Shown: one piece after another, positions 11,240-21,430 of the stretch
Layout of the letters: each line of letters starts with the position of its first letter
How positions within the stretch are numbered: the first letter of the stretch is position 1
DNA from: Ganoderma boninense
Lineage: Eukaryota > Basidiomycota > Agaricomycetes > Polyporales > Polyporaceae
Assembly (NCBI GenBank): GCA_002900995.3
Contig: CM035306.1
Location: forward strand, 248,001-312,000
DNA length: 64,000 bases
Reading direction: 5' to 3'
Notes under the pieces: model-generated
Told to the model about the DNA's origin: nothing
What the model saw: the letters and a program-made list of their open reading frames with translations, nothing else
Databases searched by the model: none
Program-made: the position numbers and the translations under genes

Positions 11240-12405
11240 ATGGTTGCCTCCGGCTTGCTCCTTGCCTCTCTGGTATCCCTTGCCTTAGGCAAACCCTCCA
11301 CGCGTAATCTCAAGCTTCATGAGACTCTCCACGGCGCTCCCAATGGTTTCTCCCTCACCGGTTCCGCCGACCCCGACCAGACGCTCAAGTTGCGTCTCGC
11401 ACTCGTACAGGGTAACGTCTCTGAGCTGGAGCGCAAGCTTTACGACGTCAGCATGCCGTCAAGCTTGAACTACGGCAAGCATCTCTCGAAGTCTGAGGTA
11501 TGCAGTTCCCCAGATTGGAGGGCTCTAACGTTGGCCTAACTCGCGTTGCATTGTTCATAGCACACCAGCTCGTTGCTCAGCGCAGGAGAGCATTGACGCG
11601 TGAACGCGTGGTTGAAGGAGAACGGGATCACTGCCAAGTCGACCACAACCACGGGCGGTTGGCTTTCGTTCGAGTCCCCGTCAGCAAGGCCAACGAACTC
11701 TTCGACGGGCCGACTTTTCCGTTTCAAGCAATGAAGCCACCGCATCGAGGCCGTCCGTACGCTTTCATACTCGATCCCCGCCGAACTCCACGGCCACCTC
11801 GACCTCGTCCACCCGACGGTGACGTTCCCGAACCCAAACGGTCGTCTCCCGGCCTTTCAAGCACCAGTCCGGAACACCGATGATCTTGAGAACTTCAACG
11901 CTGGATCCGTCCCATCGTCCTGCTCAAGGACCATCACTCCTGCCTGCCTGCAGGCTCTCTACAACATCCCGTCTGACGCCGCAACGCAGTCGTCGAATAA
12001 GCTCGCAGTCACTGGATACATTGATCAGTATGCCAATGATGGTGATCTTGCAGTACGCTTGCTCCCATTGCATCCAATATCGGCAGCTCCAGCTCGATAC
12101 TGATCGATTTATCTACTTTTAGGTCATTCTTGAAGGAGTATCGTGCCGACATGTCATCAAAACATCGACCTTCACTCTTCAGACACTCGACGCGGCTCTA
12201 ACTCTCAATTGACGAACCTGGTATCGAGGCCAACCTCGATATCCAGTACACCGTCGGCATTGTCGACTGGCGTTCCGACCGGTCTTCATCTCCGTCGTTG
12301 ACTCGGTATGAAAGACGGGTGACCTCGAAGGGCCTCGAACGTCATCACTTTCCTCCTCGATGAAGACACCCTCCTTATGTTTGGACGACTCCTACGGCCA
12401 GGATG
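11240..12405 (+). pseudogene. Sedolisin (S53) protease, truncated by gap and frameshifted (copy 1)
   Basis: Exon 1 (11240-11497) is intact and matches the signal peptide and start of the pro-domain of copy 2. From the next acceptor on, the sequence departs from copy 2 by many one- or two-base indels (about 11560-11740 and 12120-12400), interleaved with a clean stretch (about 11750-12110). The acceptor context itself has lost a G. The gene stops at the N gap before the oxyanion Asp and catalytic Ser. The indels lie in short base runs and cluster towards the contig end, so consensus error is at least as likely as true pseudogenisation. Confidence 0.8.
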
Positions 12406-12505
12406 NNNNNNNNNNNNNNNNNNNNNNNNNNNNNNNNNNNNNNNNNNNNNNNNNNNNNNNNNNNNNNNNNNNNNNNNNNNNNNNNNNNNNNNNNNNNNNN
12501 NNNNN
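12406..12505. other. Assembly gap (100 N)
   Basis: Exactly 100 N, the conventional length for a gap of unknown size. It separates the truncated sedolisin copy from an AKR gene missing its 5' exons, so contiguity and distance across this point are not established. Confidence 0.98.
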
Positions 12506-13880
12506 CAAACTGCTACTCCAACGGCGTGTCCGAAACGATCTCGGAAAAGCGATCAAGCAGCTTGGCCTCCCGAGGGAGGAGCTCGTTATTATGACAAAGG
12601 TCGGTGTGGGACAGTACATTAGGCCAACACAGGGTATGCTCACCAAATGTCATGTGATAGGTGTACTTCGCCACTCCATATGAACCGGCACAGAGCTTGT
12701 TCAGGAAAGGCCTGACGCCGGGTGACGTCGGTATCATCAACCAGCACGGGCTGAACCGCAAGGTGAGCATTCGTTGTCTGGTTAAGAAGAGAAGAGACGG
12801 CTGACTCGGCATGTCGTACGCAGCACATCTTCGACTCAGTCAAGGCCAGTCTGAAGAGACTGCAGCTCGATTACGTCGATGTTCTGCAATGTGCGTCCCC
12901 TGTGTTTAGTACCAGGTCACCAGTTCACGCGAGCAACGGCTTACCCTAGGTCATCGCTTCGATTACGAGACCCCAATTGAGGAGACGGTGAGTCTCTCAG
13001 ACCCTCCCCCTGACTTGGAGCGAGATGTTGACCACGACACCCAAACAGATGCGAGCTCTGGACGACCTTGTCAAAGCTGGTTACGTCAGGTACCTCGGCA
13101 TGAGCTCGTGCCACGCCTACCAGTGTACGTCCTCGTCTTCGCACTTGTATCTTCCCGGTCGCTTACCCATGCATCTCCCTCCCCCCCTCCCGCGCAGTCC
13201 ACCAGATGCAGAGTGCGTACCAATCCTCTCGCTCATGCCTAGGCTTTCCCTCTGGCTGACCCTCCACGGAAACGCAGCGTACGCGCTCGCGCACAACCTG
13301 ACGCCCTTCATCTCGATGCAGAACCACTACAATCTCGCCTACCGCGAGGAGGAGCGCGACATGTTCCCCACCCTCGCGCAGCTCGGCGTCGGCGCCATCC
13401 CTTGGTCCCCGCTCGCCCGTGGGCTCCTCACGCGCCCCGCCGCCGCCCAGACGACGCGCGGCCAAGGCGACTGGTGTGTCTCTCGCTCCTCAACCGCGCT
13501 CTTTCCTTCTCCTTCCTCTGTCCGAGTATCCAGTGGGTGCGCTGACGCGGGGAACGCGGTGCAGGTACATGCCGTACAAGAACCAGTCGACGACGGACAT
13601 CATCGCCAAGGTCGAGGAGCTTGCGAAGCGCAAGGGCGTGAGCATGGCACAGGTCGCCGTCGCGTGGATGCTCTCGAAGCCCGGCGTCACCGCGCCCATT
13701 GTCGGGACGACCAGCCTCGTGAACCTCGAGGACATCCTTGGTGAGTGTTCGTGTGACTCTCCAGTAGGTGGATGGTGGCTTATGCGGCGCGCAGGCGGTC
13801 TGGACGTGCAGTTGACCGAGGAGGAGATCAAGGAGCTCGAAGCGCCATATCGGCCGCAGCCGATCATGGGCCATGACTAG
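12506..13880 (+). CDS. Aldo-keto reductase AKR-B, 5' end lost in gap
   Basis: NADPH-dependent aldo-keto reductase. Exons: 12506-12599, 12661-12762, 12824-12890, 12950-12987, 13049-13124, 13198-13212 (15 nt), 13278-13473, 13565-13740, 13795-13880. The tetrad Y (YSNG), K (VIMTK) and H (QCHRF) is visible; the Asp exon lies in the gap. Two differences from its neighbours: there is no intron between the MFPTL and LGVG segments (all paralogues have one), and the C-terminus has an extra intron as in AKR-A/F. One base appears to be missing in the first visible exon (near 12538-12540, after SNGVSETI), 35 nt from the gap, probably a sequence error. Confidence 0.82.
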
Positions 13881-14386
13881 TTGACTAGTTGGCTATCGAC
13901 TCAGCGCGGCGGTGTCTGGTGCATCGAGACTCTGCTGATGAGATCTAATGCAGATGAAGAGGATGAGCGCGGCGCGATCATGTGAAGTTGTAGAACTAGA
14001 ACCCTCAGGCTCAAGGCGAGAGTTCACATAACCACATCCGAGGGGTTCAGACACAGGGGATTCGACGACATCGAAAGGGGCGGTTTGCACCTCGTGGTCC
14101 TGGTAGAGACAATCAAATCAACAACGCTTGCAGATGTCAACAGAAAACGCGACTCACTTTTGCCCCAACACAACACTACAGAAGGTACTTGATTCTTTGT
14201 TGAAGAGGCGTCTGGCCCTGTCTTGCCGCGGAAATCGATCGACGGGACCGTCCGAGACTCCATCGTCGTCTCAAGTGGTATCACTGTCTACGTGCGACCG
14301 TTTGTGATTTGGGCCGGTTTTTAAGACCATGATGTTAGCGCGAAGAATTCTGAGAGCAGGATAGATGGACTGAGCGGCATTAATGT
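13881..14386. other. Intergenic, nothing recognised
   Basis: About 0.5 kb of 3' and 5' flanking DNA between AKR-B and the first BTB gene. No ORF or RNA gene supported. Confidence 0.4.
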
Positions 14387-14393
14387 TATAAAT
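14387..14393 (+). promoter_or_regulatory. TATA box of BTB gene 1
   Basis: TATAAAT, about 148 nt upstream of the ATG at 14535. Confidence 0.45.
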
Positions 14394-14534
14394 CACGAGC
14401 CGAGCGGCCGGGCACCGTGTGAGATCACAGCTACAGGCGCTCCGCGACGTTCAAGTTGAACATCGACGCCCATCTCCACCACAGCGACCTAGCCAGCTCC
14501 AGCCAGTGCCACACACAACCTCATAGGGCACAGC

Positions 14535-15683
14535 ATGCTCTCTGACCCTCGTCCACCCCGCAAACGTCCACGCACCGAAGACCAAAGTGGAGAGGCAACA
14601 CCTAGTATTTCCCCCTTGGCGGAGGTGACAAAAGACAAGGAGGTGTGGCTCTTCGATGGGAACATTATCATCGTCGCGGCGGACAAAGTAGCATTTCGGG
14701 TCCATAAAAGCATCTTAGCTCTCAGGTCAGGCATCTTTGGCGACCTTTTCTCTCTTCCAAACGCGGATAAAGCCACGGTGGAAACGATGGACGGCTGTCC
14801 CGTCGTCCGCGTCAGCGACTCGCCGGACGACATCCGCCGCTTGTTCCTAGTCCTATGTTGTGGCAAGAAGTAAGTACACACGCAGACCGCACCCTCCACT
14901 CAATTCAGCTGACCAACGTTGCTCGTAAGCTACTACTATGACGGGGATGTGCTCACGGCCGTCCCATTTGAGGTCCTCGCCTCGCTCATCCGTATGGGAC
15001 ATAAATATGCGCTCCAAGACATCCTCGACCATGCGCTGTCCCGCCTCAAGAGATACTACACCAGTGACCTCGCCGCGTGGAAGGACCCGGACATGCGCGG
15101 ACGATATGTTACAGCAACAGACGACGACGCCCAAGAGGTGGTCTCCCTCGCGCGGTTGACAAACACACTATCCCTCCTCCCGACCGCGCTCATGGTGTGC
15201 TCCAAGATCATGACAGACTACTGGGAGACTGAGGATACTGCACGCACCGGCGACGTCCCCATCGTGCCCAGGATCTCATCTCTGTCTACGTCCGACCAGC
15301 TGCAGCTCACCGCGGCGAAGGTATCTCTGACAGAAACGTGCGCCACGCGCCCACTCCACCTGCTTGCGTCGATCCCATCCGAGGGCTGCTACCGGACGGC
15401 GTTCTGCCGCGCAGCACGGGAGGCCCCTCTAGAAGCGTTGCGCGCACGGGGCGTGCTGCTGTCGTTCTCCGACGAAAACGCGCTCGAGCCGATGGCGGAG
15501 CGGTTATGGGGTGACGAGCACTGGAAGAGGCTCTGTGCGAGCTGCCAGGAAGTCCTCTCAGAGGTTGACGAGGTAGAAATCAGGACTGTGTGGGCCTCGC
15601 TTCCTGAGGTCTTCGGTCTCAGTCTCGACAAGAGTACCTGGCCGAGTGGTGGGGCGGCGGCCCCCGGTGGTACGGGACAGTGA
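14535..15683 (+). CDS. BTB/POZ-domain protein 1
   Basis: Two exons, 14535-14869 and 14930-15683; 362 aa. After a basic N-terminus (RPPRKRPR) comes the BTB fold: VWLFDGNIIIVAADKVAFRVHKSILALRS around residues 37-65, FGDLFSLP, and, after the intron, YYYDGDVLTAVPFEVLASLIRMGHKYALQDILDHAL. The intron splits an Asn codon just before YYY, the same position in all four BTB genes here. The C-terminal 200 residues hold conserved Cys pairs (C..R in the CYRTAFC region; CASCQEVL) and a final LPEVFGLSLDKSTW segment typical of this Agaricomycete family. BTB proteins usually act as CUL3 adaptors or in protein assembly; the partner here is unknown. It is convergent with BTB gene 2. Confidence 0.85.
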
Positions 15684-16100
15684 GTAGAGGCCTATGCGTG
15701 GTCCGTTTGGCGGCATTGCGACTGTGTGTTCCCCGTTTCACAGGTCATGAGTGGCTGTTGTTTCGGAGTGAGTCCTGCCTGAATTGGCTCGTGCCCTTTT
15801 GTTGCCCGCATGCGCTGTACATAAGAGTGTAAGAGTAGTCACCAGTAGGCTGGATTCGAGTCCAGCATCGAGTCATTTTGTATCGATCGATTCCAATATT
15901 TAGTACTTGCCATTTACCGCGCCATGAATACCTCAGGACTCAGTACTACTCTGCTCAGCGTGACCAAATCGCAAGCATGCCAGTTGTGCGAAGGTTGCCG
16001 ACTCGTTTCAGCCCAAATAAAACATATATCAGTAATTGTAATGAGTCCGTCAAGCTTCGCGTATACAACCCTTGGACAATCCCGACCCAACCATTGCAGC
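15684..16100. other. Convergent 3' region, nothing recognised
   Basis: About 0.4 kb between the 3' ends of BTB genes 1 and 2; presumably both 3' UTRs. No other feature seen. Confidence 0.4.
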
Positions 16101-17230
16101 CTAAGTCTGAACTCCCGGCTCACCCCTCGGCCAACTGTTCCTGTCAATCCCAATGCGGAATTGACTCGGCAAGTCGTACCACAAGTTTTGCATCTTCCTC
16201 GTGTCGGTCCTCACCAGGGCCTGCCGACAGCTCTCACAGAATGCATCCCAGTGTGGCTCAGGCCACAGCCTCTCCGCGATCGGCTTGAACGCATCCTCGT
16301 CCGAAAGAGCCACCGGAAGCCGTCCGACCTCCCGAAGCACGGTCAACGGCTCCTCCCTCACGGCTCCGCAGGCGTCCCGCGTCGTGCAGCGCAGGCTCGG
16401 GACCGCGGAGAGGAGTGTGAACGCGCGCGTCGCGGCCGCCTGCGTCAGGTTCCCCTTCCCCTCGAGGATCAACGCCATGTCCCGAGGCGAGAGCCCTGTC
16501 AATGGATAACAGAAAGCGCCGCCCGGTGTCTTCCAAGAGTGCGCGGACAGCGCGTTGCAGGTCATGTAGGCTGTGGGGGCGAGCGATGGGGTGCCGGTCA
16601 GCCACGCAAGCTCGATGACCGTTGGTGCGTCTTCGGGTGCTGTCGTGACATAGCGAGCGCGGGCGGCGGGGTCTTGCCACGCGGCGAGGTCGGTGGTGTA
16701 GTACTTCTCTAGGCGGGAGATGGCTTCATCCAGTACATCGTATACCGCGTACTTGTGGGCCATCCGGATGAGGGACGCGAGGACTTCGAATGCGACAGGG
16801 ACCAGCAGATCCTGGTCGTAGTAGTAGCTATGGGACATTATCAGCCAGAAGATTGCGAGGAACGTTTGCCAGCTTACTTTTTTCCACAGCATATAACTAG
16901 GAAGAGGTGGCGGATGTCCTCTGGCGAGTCTTCGACCCGGAATGAAGGGCACTCATCAAATGTTTCGGTTGCAGCCGCAGAGGCGTCAGGAAGCGAAAAC
17001 ATGTCTTGGAACACTTCAGACCGCAAGGACAAGATGCCTCTGTGGACGCGAAATGCGATCTTCTTCGCAATGACGACGATATTCCCGTCTGGAAACCACA
17101 CGTCTTTGTCCCGCTGAATGTTGCTAGCAGCCTGAGCTGGTCCGGGCTGAGCTGGTCCGTCGTCTCGATCTTTGTGTTCTCCGTCCTCTACACGAGCCCG
17201 TTTGTGGGGCGGGCCATCGTCAGAGGACAT
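16101..17230 (-). CDS. BTB/POZ-domain protein 2
   Basis: Two exons, 17230-16878 and 16827-16101; 359 aa. N-terminal basic KRARVED, then the BTB domain (VWFPDGNIVVIAKKIAFRVHRGILSLRS, FQDMFSLP) split by a 50-nt intron (GTAAGC...ATAG) at the same Asn codon as its paralogues, then YYYDQDLLVPVAFEVLASLIRMAHKYAVYDVLDEAI. The C-terminus keeps the Cys features (CTTRDAC, CESCRQAL) and the ending LPSQFRIGIDRNSW. Opposite strand to the other three BTB genes; convergent with BTB gene 1. Confidence 0.85.
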
Positions 17231-17349
17231 GTTCGGTGAAGAGGTTGGCGGGGGTGGAGGTCTCGGTCAAAAAACAATGGTGTCCCGGTAGCGCCCACAG
17301 GTCGTGGGCAAACGTCCAATTGATCGCAGCAGACGAGTCGGAGAGCGTG

Positions 17350-17520
17350 AGCGCTAAGCTCTGATGACGTCCTCCCCAATCGCCACGCCGAGCCTCAACT
17401 TTCAAGAACCTCAAGGACATCCTAGGTGCGTCTGTGCGCTCGATGAATATTCTTCATGCTGACTGTCTGGTAAGTGCACTGAACGTTGAGTTGTCGGAGG
17501 ACGAGGTCAAGTCCGATTCG
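17350..17520 (+). pseudogene. Aldo-keto reductase relic (last two exons)
   Basis: Readable fragments SPIATPSLN (compare APIVGTTSLAN) and, in another frame, KNLKDIL, are followed by a GTGCGT donor and then ALNVELSEDEVK (compare SLNVKLTEDEIK). The frame is shifted between the pieces, and no AG acceptor gives the right phase before ALNVEL. This is the 3' tail of a dead AKR gene beside the BTB 2 promoter. Confidence 0.7.
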
Positions 17521-17659
17521 CTTCGCTACAGCGAGTCTCGGTGCCGTCACTACATACCGTACAGAGCAATTTGGATGGTCGTGGTCGTGTACTAGGGCAT
17601 GGTCTCCAACTAGGACCGTCTACGTGCAATGTTAGAAGTGTTTGTTCTGAGCTACTGTG

Positions 17660-18170
17660 ATATGCATACAAGCGAGGAACATCCGAGTGCGCACGCTGAC
17701 TGTCCCTGTTATCGCTCCGCCTGCTGGGCCTATCATTGATATCCACCTTGAACGGGTCTGGTGAGTAGAAACATTCCCGTCCCTGAACCTTACCCCATCA
17801 TGACACATCCTCTCCTCGTCCAAGAGTTCTAAGATGAACTCGTGCTCTTCGCTGAGCATGTCACCGTCCTCCCGGTGGCGGCATGTTGTTTCTCTATCTA
17901 TCGGGTGAGTTCGCACAGAATGAATTATGCATGCCGTCCGTCTGTAAAAGGGAAGCTGACTCCGTCAATACCGAGGATCAATTGTTCGTGTGGATCCATT
18001 TTGGGGCACACGAGGTGAGTAAGATCTCAAGCAGAGTCATATTCGACGGAAATGGCAGTCTGACGCTTCGTTCAAAGGGCGTGCACATCCCTATCGAGCC
18101 GCACATCTCCTATTTAGATTTAAGCGTCAGAAAATGTGCCATAAGTATGTGGCTCTCGCCATAGATCAAC
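17660..18170 (+). other. Possible decayed multi-exon gene, family not recognised
   Basis: Exon-like pieces bounded by plausible splice sites: RVRTLTVPVIAPPAGPIIDIHLERVW ends at a GTGAGT donor near 17760; DELVLFAEHVTVLP near 17832; EDQLFVWIHFGAHE before another GTGAGT near 18013. They do not join in one consistent phase, and no start was found. Part of it (from about 17985) reappears inverted and more degraded at 36290-36480, so the sequence belonged to the duplicated unit carrying the dioxygenase gene. Confidence 0.3.
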
Positions 18171-18430
18171 CTCACGTAGGCATCCTTCCTCGCTTACTAT
18201 GAGAAAGTCCTCCAAGTTCATGACCGTGGAACTGGCCGTCCGTGCGCGTTCGTGTTGACAAGGGGCAGGATGCGGGAGCTGAGATAAAGGCCTGACGGCG
18301 AACTTACCGTTAGCGAGGAGATCGTGTACCCTGCGGCCACCCCTTGAGAGCTAAGTTCGGTTCCCCATTCTGTCAGGAAAGGAATTTGACTCGAAACACT
18401 TCACAGAAGGATCAGAGAGACATTACGTAT
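17985..18430 (+). repeat. Upstream flank shared with dioxygenase copy B
   Basis: Segments such as ATCCATTTTGGGGCACACGA, GCCGCACATCTCCTATTTAG and CTCGAAACACTTCACAG recur, inverted and in the same order, at about 36480-36290 upstream of dioxygenase copy B. This shows the duplicated unit extended at least 600 bp upstream of the gene. Confidence 0.7.
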
Positions 18431-18576
18431 CCAAACAATCCTATCCGCATCGCGCGCCGCTTGTTCGCGTAAAATGGACGAGATCTCACCAAGAGCGAGT
18501 CATCCACGGATATTGGAATCTGGGTGCCCGCTTGGAAGTTGGAGGAAGCATGCACCGCGCGTGTCCGTCGAGCTCG

Positions 18577-18582
18577 ATATAA
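18577..18582 (+). promoter_or_regulatory. TATA-like element of dioxygenase A
   Basis: ATATAAG in the context CTCGATATAAGTACC, about 65 nt upstream of the ATG; the same element precedes copy B on the minus strand (about 36160-36166). Confidence 0.4.
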
Positions 18583-19203
18583 GTACCGAGAGGGTACCTT
18601 GGAGAAAGGGACAGTGCCACCCCCACCTAGCGACAGACCTCCACCATGGACGAATACCCCGCTTTCCCCCTTCTCCAGCGACTCCAAGCCACCCTGACGA
18701 TGAGTCCGCCGTACTGCAGCGGTATACTCGAGGTATCCCGTGAAGCCTTCAAGCTATACTACGGAGGAAAGGACGCACGGTGTGTCACGTAGCGGCCAGG
18801 CTCTGGGCTTGATGGTCGTGCTGAACTCGAACCCACAGGTTCATCGACTTGCTAGAGACATCGACGTCGAACGACCCTAGCGATATAGAGGCACTCGGCA
18901 ACGCGTGCGAGCGCGCCAAGTTCGGCAGAGGCGACGAGACCGTGCTCGACGAGACGTACCGCAAGGCCGGGAAGATGGACGCGGACAGCTTCATGACCGG
19001 ACTCGACCTCGAGGCGACGGGTCTTCGCGACACTGTTCAGGTCGGCCTGCTTTCCGACAAGGACGAGACGCGTGGCGTGCGCGCGGAGCTGTACAAGTTG
19101 AACGTTTATGGTGAGCAAGCCACTCCTGTCGTAGTGCGCGCAGGGGATACTGACAGCCATACGCTGACCCCGACAGGCGAAGGCGCGTTCTTCAAGCCGC
19201 ACA

Positions 19204-19208
19204 AGGAC
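19204..19208. repeat. Target-site duplication AGGAC (left)
   Basis: Matches 25084-25088 exactly; five bases is usual for Ty3/Gypsy integration. Confidence 0.92.
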
Positions 19209-19617
19209 TGTAAGGGGACCAGCGCTTCCTCCTTCCCCTTTCGGCAGTTTCCTTTCCTTTACTATTAGTATTCGCCGGCACGTCCGTGCCGGCTTCCCGT
19301 TCCGGTATTGCTGCGGACTCTCGTCCGCCTCTCTTTCTCTCCACTTCTCTCCACTCATCCTACCCTATTTTCCTTCTTGCTTACTTTCTCTCTCTCTTAC
19401 TGGCTAGACCTAGTTTTCATTGCTTACGTCACCTAGACTAGACTTCAGGTATATAGACCTGTACTCGGGGCTCGGATGCCCCAGCGCTCGAGATATCGAG
19501 ACCTTCCCTACTCCCTCGCGTCTCGACGCTCTCCCGTGTGCACTCTTCCCCGCTCGACTCTCTCGCTCATCGACATATCGACCTACGCGACCGAAGACGA
19601 GCGCCGAGTGCCTCACA
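19209..19617 (+). repeat. 5' LTR (409 bp)
   Basis: TG...CA boundaries. Contains perfect short palindromes (GCCGGCACG TC CGTGCCGGC around 19275; GCGGAC TCTC GTCCGC; GGGGC...GCCCC) and a TATATAG near 19450 that could be its promoter TATA. Confidence 0.95.
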
Positions 19618-19729
19618 TTTTTTGAGTAGTTTTTCTTTCTCTTTGTCTTGAACGCTGACGCGGCGGCCTGATCACCCGCCCGTTGTCAGTTAAAATTTTT
19701 TCTACACGGTTTACGGCAATCGTACCGAC

Positions 19730-21103
19730 ATGTCGACTACGTCGAACGATGCCCGGGGCACGGGGACCTCGAACGAGGCGGCCACCACACCCCTGCTCGC
19801 CGACATCACGTTGGGCGAGCCACTGGATCTCGAGGCTTCAGGTGAGCTCCCGGATCCCCACACTCTCCCCCTCACGGAATACGAGCCAGTTCGTAGCCGT
19901 GGCGGCCACCCACCCTCGCACCCGTATGCTACCGAGGTGGCTCTTGGTGTGAAGTGGGGCTTGCCCGACTATGGTCAGTTCATGGGGGGACAGTCCGGAC
20001 GACGGGCCACCCGGAAGATGGCCCATTCGGTTCGGAGCGGTGAGTCTGCGGGCGCAGCTCCAGCGGGGACATCCCGGGGCCACGGGGGCCCGCGTTTACT
20101 GCAGAGCGCGGCCCTCGAGCCTGCAACAGCACGCCCGGAAGCGTTGCAAAAGGTATGTGATCCCGAGATGGAATCTCGGCTCCCGGATGAGACCCGCCTG
20201 GAGGGCGCGGGTGATCGCGAGGATGCGCGCCGCGATGGCAGCCTCCTGGAGGACACGGACGAGCGCCGCGATGGCCGCCTCCTGGAGATCGAGCGCCGCG
20301 ACGGCCGCCATCTCGCATCTTTGGACGAGCGCCGTGATGGCAGCCTCCCGGACGAGTCTGCTCAGCGCCGCGATGGCTGCTCTGGGGATGGAACCCCCTT
20401 GACCCCCCCTGGTGTGGAGGTTGGAGCATGGCGGGGCCAGGATGGGACAGTCGTATGCACTTACCCAGACCCCTGTCTCGTAGAATACATGCAAATGATT
20501 AAAGCCCCTCGCCAATTGCCCACTTGGTATGATTTGTGCGACAATTGCGACCAGCTTGGCCCACTCCCAGCGGAATGGTTCATGCCCCTGACATCGGACG
20601 AGGCTCCCATGTTGCCAGATACGATCATCCACGAGGCCAACTCGTCGTTTGAGGATGAGTTTTGGCGTGAGGTCGCGGAACATGTCACAGCTGCTGAAGA
20701 CGAGGATCTGAGGCACGCAATCGCCGCGTCTCTGTCCACGGCAGCGGACGAGCTCGCCAACCATCAGCAGGCCGACGCTCACCAGCTTGGTGTGAACGTG
20801 ATTGCGATTGAGGTGCTGGATACGGACCTTGGTCTAGAGGAATACGATGGCCATTACACGACTGGCCGGAAACAGAAGAACATTCCCCGTCCAAAACCGC
20901 AGAGGGAGTTCTTGCAAACGTTCGTTGGCGGCAATCCAACCACGCGCGCAACGTCTGAACCTCGCCAGCCTCCCATGACGTCGACCCCGCGCCGTCATCA
21001 GACCCCTGCTAGTTACAAGCGGGACCCTTCTCAGGTCCCGGACAGTCGGTGGAATGTGATTACGACCAGAGGCGGACAGGGCGGAGGATCGGGCCATCAG
21101 TAG
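19730..21103 (+). CDS. Retrotransposon Gag, N-terminal part
   Basis: First long frame of the LTR element (457 codons to its present stop). The first 200 residues are hydrophilic and likely disordered. They contain a run of imperfect repeats RRDG(S/R)L about 12 residues apart (near 20229-20375). The remainder is acidic and Trp/Leu-containing without a named domain. The frame ends in GGQGGGSGHQ inside a nested inverted-repeat insertion. Without that insertion it continues in phase into the downstream Gag-protease frame, so this is the front half of a single polyprotein of about 1514 codons. Confidence 0.8.
   Translation: MSTTSNDARGTGTSNEAATTPLLADITLGEPLDLEASGELPDPHTLPLTEYEPVRSRGGHPPSHPYATEVALGVKWGLPDYGQFMGGQSGRRATRKMAHSVRSGESAGAAPAGTSRGHGGPRLLQSAALEPATARPEALQKVCDPEMESRLPDETRLEGAGDREDARRDGSLLEDTDERRDGRLLEIERRDGRHLASLDERRDGSLPDESAQRRDGCSGDGTPLTPPGVEVGAWRGQDGTVVCTYPDPCLVEYMQMIKAPRQLPTWYDLCDNCDQLGPLPAEWFMPLTSDEAPMLPDTIIHEANSSFEDEFWREVAEHVTAAEDEDLRHAIAASLSTAADELANHQQADAHQLGVNVIAIEVLDTDLGLEEYDGHYTTGRKQKNIPRPKPQREFLQTFVGGNPTTRATSEPRQPPMTSTPRRHQTPASYKRDPSQVPDSRWNVITTRGGQGGGSGHQ
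20220..20380 (+). repeat. Degenerate tandem repeat in gag (RRDG units)
   Basis: Five or six imperfect units around GAGCGCCGCGATGGC, each encoding RRDG followed by S/R and Leu or His. Unit spacing varies (24-42 nt), indicating old repeat expansion. Confidence 0.7.
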
Positions 21104-21430
21104 AAGGCCAAATCTATTGCCATATTGCTGTATTACTTGACTTACCACTCGGAACGAATCTGCCACTGCTTTCCAGTGGGTCTGCCTACTGGGCTCAAAT
21201 TTTGAGGTCTGGCTCACAACAGCCTGAGGATGGCCTCCACCAAGTTTTGTGGCCAGGCGAGGTCTCCTGGTGAAGCTGCAGAGGGGCCGCCGGAGAGGAC
21301 TTACAAGGTGGCTGTGCCCGTATTTAGTCTTGGGTCTTATCGGGTCTTATCTGCTATTACAAGTCTTAAAGCGCCTAATAATACCAGATAAGACCCGATA
21401 ATAGATTTGGGCTTCTACTGATGGCGGAGG
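21080..21430. mobile_element. Nested MITE-like inverted-repeat element within gag
   Basis: GGCGGAGG occurs at 21080-21087 and 21423-21430. Between them lie 335 bp with near-perfect inverted ends: ATCAGTAGAAG(G/C)CCAAATCTATT at 21096-21118 and, inverted, 21400-21422. Removing the element plus one GGCGGAGG (343 bp) puts the upstream and downstream gag frames in the same phase, giving a smooth Gly/Arg-rich join. An 8-bp duplication is characteristic of hAT-type elements. The right end also holds a 23-bp stem (21337-21359 with 21379-21401, one mismatch). Unexplained: eight extra bases (21088-21095) outside the left inverted repeat. Confidence 0.72.

Larger units (their letters stand above)
1..12405. 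repeat. 12-kb segmental duplication, copy 1
   Basis: Collinear, same orientation, with about 39711-51767. Every gene, intron and intergenic stretch here has a counterpart there: AKR, F-box-like, alpha-amylase, decayed ORF, DUF92 protein, sedolisin. Differences are scattered substitutions plus small indels in non-coding DNA, a 184-bp insertion at 10125-10308 and a 183-bp extra segment at 8372-8554. The copy continues beyond the window start and is cut by the N gap at its right end. It may be a real duplication or the second haplotype of a dikaryon placed in the scaffold by mistake; the sequence alone cannot decide. Confidence 0.95.

Noticed and set aside
21104..21404. Spliced intron between the two gag frames
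   Set aside because: No GT-AG pair at the positions that would join the frames in phase; an inverted-repeat insertion with a flanking 8-bp repeat explains the data better.
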